Shown here: one piece after another, positions 53,318 through 60,910 of the stretch
Layout of the letters: every line of letters starts with the position of its first letter
Position numbering within the stretch: the first letter of the stretch is position 1
Source: Bin127 sp965203505
GTDB lineage: Bacteria; Chloroflexota; Dehalococcoidia; Lucifugimonadales; Lucifugimonadaceae
Length of the DNA: 64,000 nt
Direction: 5' to 3'
Assembly (NCBI GenBank): GCA_965203505.1
Contig: OZ241880.1
Span: 1 to 64,000, forward strand
Notes under the pieces: generated by a model
Told to the model about the DNA's origin: nothing
Seen by the model: the letters and a program-made list of their open reading frames with translations, nothing else
The model's database searches: none
Made by a program: the position numbers and the translations under genes

Positions 53318-54145
53318 TCAGGAAACCTCAGCGAAAAAACGTGTTACACGGTCGACATACCGTTCGGGGTAGGAGCTATGCATCCCGTGCCCTGAGTCGT
53401 GCCATTTCTCGAACTGAGCATGAGGCAGAAGATCCATCGCCTCTGCCGCGTCGTCGTTTTCGAGCGCAGATCCCATATCTGGCTCGGCTTGCAACAGCAG
53501 ACTCGGCGATTGCGCTTTTTGAAGCAGATCTTCCGAACGCCAGTTCGCACGAGCTCGTCCACTCAGGGTGGAACGAAACACCTCGGGATCCATCAGCATG
53601 TATTTCTCGGCGCGATCGCGACACTGTGCGTCATCGGCATCGGGTCTAGTCTCTTTGACGTGTTTCACCAATGTTTGGAAGTCAGGATTCGAATCGAGGA
53701 CTTCAAGCGTCGCTGCGAAGGAAGCACGGAATTGATTGAACTCCCAGCGACGGTGCACGAAAAGCGGCGGGTCTTCGTAAACCGCCGCGCGAACCAAATC
53801 GGACCGAAGGGCGTTCAAACCCAACGCCGTAGCACCGCCGAGCGAATGCCCAACGACATACGCGGGTTCACTAATCACACGTTCGATGAACTCAACCTGA
53901 TCTTCCGAGTACAAGCGCCAATGGTAGCCCTCAGGCGTCCATGTAGATTTTCCGTGACCACGTAGATCCACGGCGTAAACTCGCCAATTGGCAGCAAACG
54001 CCTCTAAAACGCTGTCCCAGTCCTGCCAACGGCCACTAATGCCGTGTATCAGTAACAAAGGCGCGCCGTTGTCGGGGCCCGTCGCGTAGTTGATGTGGCG
54101 ACCATCTAATTCGAGGCGAGATTCGGTTAGAGCGTAGGCTTCCAT
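53318..54145 (-). CDS. Alpha/beta hydrolase
   Basis: 275 residues: LLLIHGISGRWQDWD (oxyanion region), DLRGHGKSTWTP, YVVGHSLGGATALGL (nucleophile Ser), and the C-terminal His in WHDSGHGMHSSYPERY. A soluble esterase/lipase-like enzyme. It is only 22 bp downstream of the DUF362 gene, so it probably shares its transcript. Substrate unknown. Confidence 0.88.
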   Translation of the reverse strand: MEAYALTESRLELDGRHINYATGPDNGAPLLLIHGISGRWQDWDSVLEAFAANWRVYAVDLRGHGKSTWTPEGYHWRLYSEDQVEFIERVISEPAYVVGHSLGGATALGLNALRSDLVRAAVYEDPPLFVHRRWEFNQFRASFAATLEVLDSNPDFQTLVKHVKETRPDADDAQCRDRAEKYMLMDPEVFRSTLSGRARANWRSEDLLQKAQSPSLLLQAEPDMGSALENDDAAEAMDLLPHAQFEKWHDSGHGMHSSYPERYVDRVTRFFAEVS

Positions 54146-54167
54146 TGGTAAGTGTTCCCACCCAGTT

Positions 54168-55316
54168 TCAGTATTTCTTGAAGAGTTCGCCCCACGGGGT
54201 TTTCATTGCGTCCGCAACACGCTTGCGACCGATAAATCGGAGCCAGAACTCGTTGTGGTACAGGTTTGAGGCAACGAACGCCCACGGAGTGATCGGCGAT
54301 CTCAAGAGGACGTTTTCCAAAGGTTTCAGAGGGCCCCAGTAGATGAGCTTCTGTCCACGAGAAGCGAATGTGTTTTCGTTCGGAGAAAAGTCCCAATTGA
54401 CCCCCGCAACGTCGTCACCCTTGATCTCGATCTCACTCGGATTGCCAACGCCCAACCCCATTTCGTGGGCGATACGGATCTTTGGGATCGCCATTGGATC
54501 GAAACCCATCAACATCGCCGCGACAGCATCGATCGCAACTTGGTCTGCTGATGCCAGAATGACGTTTTTAGTGTGAATCCGCATCGCACGCGGGCCGGGG
54601 CCGTCTCCAGCAAACGTTCCGTCCATCACCGCGAAAATGCCGCTGTGGATCTCTTTCTGGATCTGTAGCAGATCAACTAGTGTTTCGTGGATCTGGGCGT
54701 GTGTCCAGTGGCGGTAACGATGCAACAATCCCCCGAACGCGTTTTTCATCGCCCCCGTCATCTGGGTGAACACGTGGGTCTTGACGGTCGGCAGTTGAAC
54801 GATATTCGTGCCCAGCAGCATCTCGGGAATGAAAATGCCGTCTTTGTAGATATCCGAAAGGACAAGCATCTCAGATGACGGAACGTATCGTACCCAACCG
54901 ATCTCGGGAGTATCCAAAATCGTGTGGGGGATTCCCAATCGATCCTCAACCGCGGCATGCTTGTTGTTGATACGTCCCTCAATTGGATCGACGACTACGG
55001 TACCGTTGTGGGCCGCATTAAGATCGTCGAAACCATCGGAACGGAGCTTCTTTGCAACCCCTTCGATCTGCCACGGCGCGGTCGAGCATGCCGGGTAGTA
55101 GTGTTGCCACGAGATGTTGACTTTCAGTAGTGTCTGGATGTCGGGCGTCAGAGCATCGCGATAACCCGCAAGGTCCATCAAGTCCGCGTAATCGTCGACG
55201 ACTGTTTCAGGTTTCGTGTAAAGAACGGCGACGGTGCCGAGTTTTGGCTTGGCGTGCGGAATGTCGGGCGCGGTTACCAGACGCTCTTCTGAAGTCGTGT
55301 TGATCGGCGCTCTCAA
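54168..55316 (-). CDS. DUF362-domain protein
   Basis: A 382-residue protein with DUF362 blocks: LLKVNISWQHYYPACST, QLPTVKTHVFTQMTGAMKNAF, VMDGTFAGDGPGPRAM, and ILASADQVAIDAVAAMLMGFDP followed by a GLG motif. Unlike many DUF362 proteins it lacks a C-terminal ferredoxin with two CxxCxxC clusters. Role not established; the fold resembles that of lactate racemase-related and iron-sulfur maturation proteins. Between the flavoprotein and hydrolase genes on one strand. Confidence 0.83.
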   Translation of the reverse strand: MRAPINTTSEERLVTAPDIPHAKPKLGTVAVLYTKPETVVDDYADLMDLAGYRDALTPDIQTLLKVNISWQHYYPACSTAPWQIEGVAKKLRSDGFDDLNAAHNGTVVVDPIEGRINNKHAAVEDRLGIPHTILDTPEIGWVRYVPSSEMLVLSDIYKDGIFIPEMLLGTNIVQLPTVKTHVFTQMTGAMKNAFGGLLHRYRHWTHAQIHETLVDLLQIQKEIHSGIFAVMDGTFAGDGPGPRAMRIHTKNVILASADQVAIDAVAAMLMGFDPMAIPKIRIAHEMGLGVGNPSEIEIKGDDVAGVNWDFSPNENTFASRGQKLIYWGPLKPLENVLLRSPITPWAFVASNLYHNEFWLRFIGRKRVADAMKTPWGELFKKY

Positions 55317-55346
55317 AAGATTGCCCTTGATAGGATCTGCCAGACG

Positions 55347-56378
55347 CTACGCGGCTTCATAATGGTGCTCGCCGGCGAGCACGTATCCGTAAGCCGAAAG
55401 CGCGGCCACGGCGCCTTGAGCGGCCGCGGTTACAGTCTGTTTCAACGATGTGCCGTCAGTTAGATCGCCTGCGGCGTAGATGCCCGGCATGCTTGTGCGC
55501 TGTCCGCGATCGACATGCACTTCCTGCGTCTCCGGGTTAATGTCTAACCCCAACATGTTGGGTATCTCAAGCCTCGGATCTGCGCCAGCTTCGATGAAGA
55601 TGCCATCGAGATCGATGATGTCTTTGCCGTCATCGTCTTCGCGAGATCGGTTCATTGGCTCGGTCTGTTCCGCATGCACTTCCACCGCCTCGCCATCGTT
55701 CATCGGTCGAGAAATCCGTATGCTTTGCAACCCGGCTAGATCGGTGCCGATCAGCTCGGTCACAGTGGTGTTGAGCAGAACGCGCACGTTCGGTATCTGC
55801 GACAACACTTTGAGCTGTATCGGCTCAGGTCGCCACAGGTTGTCGCCGCGGTAGATGAGGTAGACGTGTTTGGCGTATCTTGCGAGCAGAATCGCACCCT
55901 CTACTGCCGCGTTACCGCCACCGACAACGGCAGCCGCCTCTTTGTTGCGATACAGAGGCGCATCGCAGGTCGAGCAGTAAGAGACGCCTTTGCCAGTCCA
56001 TTCCGCCTCATTCGGCAGACCTAATGTGCGGCGTTCGCGACCGACACAAAGGATCACAGAACCGGTATCTACGATATCGCCGCCTCCTAGCGTGCAGATG
56101 AAGCGATCGCCGTCAGGTTCGACTGCTTCGAGGTTTCGAGCTATCGTGGGAACTTCGAGTTTGTCCACCTGCTCCTTGAACTTGAGCATGAGATCGAACC
56201 CGTCGATGTCAGGAGTGCCCGGGTAGTTCTCGATCAATCCGCCAATAGCGGTTTCGCCTCCAAATGATTCAGAAACGATGGTGGTACCAAGTTGGTAACG
56301 GGCGGAGTAAAGCGCCGCGGCGAATGCGGCGGCACCTTGGCCTGCTACTAATACATCAGCTTTGTGAGTTTCAAGCAT
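55347..56378 (-). CDS. Thioredoxin reductase-like FAD/NAD(P) oxidoreductase
   Basis: About 343 residues from the start at 56378. FAD-binding VLVAGQGAAAFAAALYSARY (GxGxxA, A replacing the last G), TrxB-type IENYPGTPDIDGFDL, redox CSTCDAPLYRNK (CxxC), NAD(P) loop VVGGGNAAVEGAILLA, and IYAAGDLTDG near the end. Fits the pyridine nucleotide-disulfide family reducing thioredoxin or a related partner; no thioredoxin gene is adjacent. Divergent from argJ. Confidence 0.9.
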   Translation of the reverse strand: MLETHKADVLVAGQGAAAFAAALYSARYQLGTTIVSESFGGETAIGGLIENYPGTPDIDGFDLMLKFKEQVDKLEVPTIARNLEAVEPDGDRFICTLGGGDIVDTGSVILCVGRERRTLGLPNEAEWTGKGVSYCSTCDAPLYRNKEAAAVVGGGNAAVEGAILLARYAKHVYLIYRGDNLWRPEPIQLKVLSQIPNVRVLLNTTVTELIGTDLAGLQSIRISRPMNDGEAVEVHAEQTEPMNRSREDDDGKDIIDLDGIFIEAGADPRLEIPNMLGLDINPETQEVHVDRGQRTSMPGIYAAGDLTDGTSLKQTVTAAAQGAVAALSAYGYVLAGEHHYEAA

Positions 56379-56525
56379 TTCAACGATTCCAGCCAAACGT
56401 ATGGCGGCTGTTCAGAGAGTGGAGGAGGCTTTATATAAAGTCTATTGCATGGGCGTAAAACCCCTTCTCGGAGCAACTTGCAGATGGTCGATATCGGGCT
56501 AATCGAATCGGCCGAGAAACGAACG

Positions 56526-57767
56526 ATGTCCAACAATTCAAACTTGATGATTGTCGATGGCGGAGGTGTCGCGTCGGCTGAAGGATTCCAAGCCGGAGGC
56601 GTGTTCGCCGGCATTAAAACTCCGGGAGAGGACAAGTACGACTTAGGGTTGCTTTATTCCGAGCGAGATTGCATGGTTGCCGGCACCTTCACCCGAAACA
56701 GCATAATGTCGCCTTCAGTGACAGTGTCCAAGCGCGTTGTCGAGCGAGGAAAAGCGCGCGCGGTTATCGGCAACAGCGGATGTGCTAACTGCTCCGTTGG
56801 CGAGCAGGGATTGATCGACGCCCAGGACGTGGCAGAGATCGCGGCGAATGAACTAGGTGTGGACGCTTCCGAGGTCTTAGTTGCTTCTACCGGCGTAATC
56901 GGCGTCGAACTTCCGATGAACCTGATACGCGACTACGCGCCCCAAATCAACGTTCGAGGCGGCGACGATAGTGCCGCGGCCAGCCTCGAATTCGCAAAAT
57001 CGATCATGACGACCGACACCCATCCCAAGCAGATCGCAGTGCAATACGATGCCAGTGACGGGACGACTGTGACTGTCGGCGGCTGCGCCAAAGGTGCGGG
57101 GATGATCCATCCGAATATGGCGACGATGCTGTGCTTCATTTCGACCGACGCCGATGTGGAAGCCGCGTTTTTACAGTCCGTACTTTCCGAGGCGGTCACC
57201 CTGAGCTTCAACCAGATCGACATTGACGGCGACCAAAGCACGAACGACACGGTTGCTTTGCTGGCCAATGGAGCATCCGGTAGCCCTCGGATATCTGGCA
57301 ATGACGCAGATTCTGCTAAGTTCGCGGAAGCGGTGAAATTCGTCAATCGCCATCTGGCAATCGAACTCGCACGCGACGGCGAAGGTGCACGACATCTGAT
57401 TTCCGCCGTGGTCGAGGGCGCTTACTCCGACGAGGACGCTCGAAAAGCAGCGCGATCCGTAGCCGCGTCGTTGCTGGTTCGAACCGCCGTTTACGGGCGT
57501 GACCCGAACTGGGGGCGGATCATGATGGCCGTGGGCAAGACAGGGATTCCCCTAGTCGAATCCGAGATCGAGATATTCGTTAACGGCATCCAGATCGTGG
57601 CCGATGGCAAAGCGATCGCTTACAACGTGCAGAGCGTCATCGCCGCACTTGACCACCCAGAGGTCGAACTGCGAGTCAACCTCAACTGCGGTGACGGATT
57701 CGGTGAAGCTTGGGGATGCGACCTCACCGAGGAGTACGTGGTGTTCAACTCGGCGTACACAACCTAG
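56526..57767 (+). CDS. argJ: Glutamate N-acetyltransferase/amino-acid acetyltransferase (bifunctional ArgJ)
   Basis: Recycles the acetyl group from acetylornithine to glutamate. The 413-residue proenzyme carries the autocleavage site HPNMATMLCF (cut before Thr), GNSGCANCSVGEQG near the N-terminus and FGRDPNWGRIM-type VYGRDPNWGRIMMAVGKTG. Start ATG at 56526 gives the normal length; the upstream codons overlap a probable leader. argB follows after 66 bp. Confidence 0.93.
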   Translation: MSNNSNLMIVDGGGVASAEGFQAGGVFAGIKTPGEDKYDLGLLYSERDCMVAGTFTRNSIMSPSVTVSKRVVERGKARAVIGNSGCANCSVGEQGLIDAQDVAEIAANELGVDASEVLVASTGVIGVELPMNLIRDYAPQINVRGGDDSAAASLEFAKSIMTTDTHPKQIAVQYDASDGTTVTVGGCAKGAGMIHPNMATMLCFISTDADVEAAFLQSVLSEAVTLSFNQIDIDGDQSTNDTVALLANGASGSPRISGNDADSAKFAEAVKFVNRHLAIELARDGEGARHLISAVVEGAYSDEDARKAARSVAASLLVRTAVYGRDPNWGRIMMAVGKTGIPLVESEIEIFVNGIQIVADGKAIAYNVQSVIAALDHPEVELRVNLNCGDGFGEAWGCDLTEEYVVFNSAYTT

Positions 57768-57833
57768 TTGACCGACGCTCGCTCGCGCTGACACCGTCGA
57801 TCCCAAAACCTGGATTGACGTGAGATCCTGTTA

Positions 57834-58616
57834 ATGCCAAATTCAGATTCCATCGTTGTTAAAATCGGCGGTTCCACTCTTGGCGAGGGGGATTCGACCA
57901 TTAACGACGTCGTGGAATTGTGGAAACGAGGACTTCAGCCAGTGGTCGTGCATGGAGGAGGCAAGACAATCTCGGATTGGGTTGCCAAACAAGGAGTCAG
58001 GTCAAACTTCGTCAGAGGTTTGCGCGTAACTGATGCAGCAACTCTGGAGGTAGCGGTTGCCGTCCTAACCGGTCTAGTCAACTCCAACCTCGTAGCAGAG
58101 ATCACTCGCGCCGGCGCCCCAGCGGTCAGCGTGTCCGGTGTATCGGACGGCATGTTCAGCGCGGTGATTCAAGACCCAGAGTTGGGTTACGTCGGCCGCG
58201 TTGTCAAGACGAACCCCGGCCCAGTCCATTCGATTGTCGATTCCGGCCGAGTCCCTGTCGTAGGACCCGCCGCATTGAACTTGGAGGCAACTTCGCTGAC
58301 GGATCAGATACTCAACATCAACGCCGACACCGCGGCTGGTCACTTAGCACGCGCTTTGCAGGCGAACTCGCTCGTTTTTCAGACGGACGTTGAGGGCGTG
58401 CTAGATATGCGAGGGCGGGTGATCCCACAGATGACGAAACGTCAAGCTGTAGACCTGATCAACAGTGGCGTCGCAGGCGGTGGCATGATCCCCAAACTCG
58501 AAGCCTGCATCGAGTCCCTCGAAGGCACTAAATCGGCCCACATCATCGACGGCCGCGTCGCGGGCGCTCTAATCAGGTGCGCCGCGGGTGAACCTGTCGG
58601 GACTAGGATCGTTTAG
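57834..58616 (+). CDS. argB: N-acetylglutamate kinase
   Basis: Phosphorylates N-acetylglutamate, the second step of arginine synthesis. 260 residues: VVKIGGSTL, PVVVHGGGKTISDW (glycine-rich loop), NINADTAAGHLA, VFQTDVEGVLD, and GVAGGGMIPKLEAC (ATP/substrate site Lys). It lacks the N-terminal helix of the arginine-inhibited hexameric type, so feedback regulation may be weak (inference). Follows argJ. Confidence 0.94.
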   Translation: MPNSDSIVVKIGGSTLGEGDSTINDVVELWKRGLQPVVVHGGGKTISDWVAKQGVRSNFVRGLRVTDAATLEVAVAVLTGLVNSNLVAEITRAGAPAVSVSGVSDGMFSAVIQDPELGYVGRVVKTNPGPVHSIVDSGRVPVVGPAALNLEATSLTDQILNINADTAAGHLARALQANSLVFQTDVEGVLDMRGRVIPQMTKRQAVDLINSGVAGGGMIPKLEACIESLEGTKSAHIIDGRVAGALIRCAAGEPVGTRIV

Positions 58617-58903
58617 ACAACGAATGAATTGTCAAAAGCACGCCGTGCCAACTTCTTGGCGTAATACTCTTCGTCAAGTTTGTTGAGAATTTCTTTCGGT
58701 GTCATTCCATTGAACTCGGGTGCGAACTCTAAGCTGAAGGGTTTCACCTTGAAGCGCGAGGATTTGGCGATTTCGTTTTTCACAGGACGTACCTGCTGGC
58801 GCAGAACGTCGTTCGCTATCTTTTCAAGCGGTAGGTTACGAGCGCGGCTCTGTTCCATCAGAGCCGACGCAACGTCGTCGTCTAATCTCAATGTGGTTGC
58901 CAC
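58613..58903 (-). CDS. VapB-like antitoxin, no toxin adjacent
   Basis: A 96-residue protein beginning MATTLRLDDDVASALMEQSRARNLPLEKIANDVLR, the ribbon-helix-helix start typical of VapB/DUF2191 antitoxins, with a Lys-rich C-terminal half (KVKPFSLEFAPEFNGMTPKE) suited to toxin binding. No PIN-domain or other toxin ORF is adjacent on either side, so it is an orphan. Its stop overlaps the argB stop by 4 bp (convergent). Confidence 0.75.
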   Translation of the reverse strand: MATTLRLDDDVASALMEQSRARNLPLEKIANDVLRQQVRPVKNEIAKSSRFKVKPFSLEFAPEFNGMTPKEILNKLDEEYYAKKLARRAFDNSFVV

Positions 58904-58973
58904 GACTATTACCGGAAGGTTTTCGGATTATCGCCAGTCAAAGGTCGCAAGTTCGCGTCTCATCATTTTAAGG

Positions 58974-59744
58974 CTACCGCCACTCCGACCCGTCCTGCGG
59001 CACGTATCCGACCAGATTGGTTGTATGCTCCAAGTCGCGGAATCGTGTGCGGTTGTCAGAAACGCCGTACACGATGCCGTAACGAACGTCTGCCGGGGCT
59101 TCCACGCACCGCCAAACAATCTGCGCCGCATCACGGTGACTCAGATAAACGGCCGCGTTACGCGCCGAATCCGGTTCGTTTTCGGCAGTTACCCGTCCCA
59201 ATTTGATGCAGATCACGGACATGCCGTATGCCTCGGAATAGTAGCGTCCCATCACCTCTCCCGCAACCTTGGCGACGCCGTACATTCTGTCTGGTCGCGC
59301 TGGTGAATCGACATACACTCGCCCCGGCGGATCGGGGATGTCGTCGTAACGCGCTTCGACCATTGACAAGACTGGTTCTTCGCGTTCATAACCCATCTGC
59401 GTTGCGCCGGAGCTGCCGAATACAAAGCGTTTTACACCCGCATCCTTCGCAGCCTCGAAGACGTTGTACGTGCCTTCGATGTTCACGGAAAGCTGGCTAG
59501 CATCAGACGGACCTAGGTAAGCCGCCATGTGCACCACGCAGTCAACTCCTTCGAATGCGGGACGGATCGCGTCCAGGTCGGTGATGTCGGCGCACGTGGT
59601 CGGATACCCCGGGACGTCCTGACGGTTCAGCGCGGAGACCTGATAACCGCGGCTTGCCAGCTCGCGGCCAGCAAGTCCACCGATCAGACCGCTCATGCCC
59701 GTTACAAGTACCGTGGAGATTGGAATCGATTCTTCGTTGCTCAT
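58974..59744 (-). CDS. NAD-dependent epimerase/dehydratase
   Basis: The start at 59744 gives a 256-residue extended SDR: STVLVTGMSGLIGGLAGREL (TGxxGxxG), CVVHMAAYLGPSD, and the YxxxK site in PDRMYGVAKVAGEVMGRYY. It lacks long C-terminal substrate-binding additions. Possible sugar-nucleotide or small ketone/alcohol substrate; not decidable. Divergent from pheS across a 138-bp region with a palindrome. Confidence 0.86.
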   Translation of the reverse strand: MSNEESIPISTVLVTGMSGLIGGLAGRELASRGYQVSALNRQDVPGYPTTCADITDLDAIRPAFEGVDCVVHMAAYLGPSDASQLSVNIEGTYNVFEAAKDAGVKRFVFGSSGATQMGYEREEPVLSMVEARYDDIPDPPGRVYVDSPARPDRMYGVAKVAGEVMGRYYSEAYGMSVICIKLGRVTAENEPDSARNAAVYLSHRDAAQIVWRCVEAPADVRYGIVYGVSDNRTRFRDLEHTTNLVGYVPQDGSEWR

Positions 59745-59776
59745 GTGCCCATGATACGCCGTTCGATTGAGACTGT

Positions 59777-59806
59777 CTGCGCGAGTAATTCGCGCAGATT
59801 TATACT
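59777..59806. promoter_or_regulatory. Inverted repeat in the pheS/epimerase divergent region
   Basis: CTGCGCGA-GTAAT-TCGCGCAG (59777-59797), 8-bp arms, is followed by TATACT (59801-59806), a possible -10 for pheS. The position is operator-like. No clear -35. Confidence 0.4.
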
Positions 59807-59882
59807 TGCAATCTAAGCCCAGACTCGTATCGGATTCGGGAATGAAATCGGACGCAATCATAACGCAACGAGAGGGGCGCTG

Positions 59883-60887
59883 ATGCCAAGTACTGCACAC
59901 GCATCGGCGCAGGAGTTGGAGCGCACCGCCATCGAAGCGCTCGACGCGATTAAGTCAGTTTCCGAGCTTGAAGAGTGGCGCGTCGCATACCTGGGACGAC
60001 GAGGCGAGGTATCCGCAAGGCTTCGTGGCGTCGGGTCTTTGCAGCCGGAAGAACGGCGCGAAGCTGGGGCTTCTCTCAACCGAGTCAAATCGAAACTGAC
60101 GAACGCGTTCGACCAAACGGCGCAACGATTGGCTGAAAAACCTCGAGGCGCTAGTTCAGCCGACGAAATCGACATCACCTTGCCCGGCAGAAGGTCAAAT
60201 CTCGGCGGCCTGCACCCCTCTGAGATGATGATGAGGGAAATCCTGGAGGTGTTCAACGACATGGGGTTCCAGACCGTTGAAGGTCCAATCGTCGAGTTGG
60301 AAAAATACAACTTCGACATGCTGAATGTTCCAGCCGACCACCCGGCGCGTGACCTCCAAGACACTCTTTGGCTAGACCGCGAATCCGATCAACCTGTATT
60401 GCTCAGAACACAAACCTCACCAATGCAGGTTCGCACGATGGAGAAACAGGATCCGCCGGTGCGAATCGTGTCTCCCGGGTTGTGTTTCCGTCATGAAGCG
60501 ACCGACGCGGTTCATGAGTGGCAGTTTCATCAGATCGAAGGGTTAGCCGTTGACGAAGGCGTGACCATGTCCGATCTGAAAGGCACGCTCTACGAGTTCG
60601 CTCGCAGGATCTTTGGTAGGCATCGCGAAATCCGGTTCCGTTGCGATTACTTCCCCTTCGTTGAGCCGGGAGTCGACGTGTCGGTGGAATGGGAGGGCCG
60701 CTGGGTCGAGATCATGGGTGCGGGGATGGTGCATCCCAAAGTTCTCGAAGGCGTAGGGTACGACACTTCGAAATACACCGGGTTCGCTTTCGGGATGGGG
60801 CCCGAACGGATCGCAATGCTCCGTTACAACATCGAAGACATCCGACATTTCTTCTCAAACGATCTGCGCTTCTTGAGCCAGTTCTAG
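59883..60887 (+). CDS. pheS: Phenylalanine-tRNA ligase alpha subunit
   Basis: Catalytic subunit of the alpha2-beta2 enzyme that attaches Phe to tRNA-Phe. 334 residues: N-terminal coiled coil (10-85), then the class II core with motif 2 RIVSPGLCFRHEATDAVHEWQF, motif 3 TGFAFGMGPERIAMLRY and the Phe-pocket region. ATG at 59883. pheT starts 24 bp after its stop. Confidence 0.95.
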   Translation: MPSTAHASAQELERTAIEALDAIKSVSELEEWRVAYLGRRGEVSARLRGVGSLQPEERREAGASLNRVKSKLTNAFDQTAQRLAEKPRGASSADEIDITLPGRRSNLGGLHPSEMMMREILEVFNDMGFQTVEGPIVELEKYNFDMLNVPADHPARDLQDTLWLDRESDQPVLLRTQTSPMQVRTMEKQDPPVRIVSPGLCFRHEATDAVHEWQFHQIEGLAVDEGVTMSDLKGTLYEFARRIFGRHREIRFRCDYFPFVEPGVDVSVEWEGRWVEIMGAGMVHPKVLEGVGYDTSKYTGFAFGMGPERIAMLRYNIEDIRHFFSNDLRFLSQF

Positions 60888-60910
60888 CCAGTCCCGATCC
60901 GTTCCGAAAC

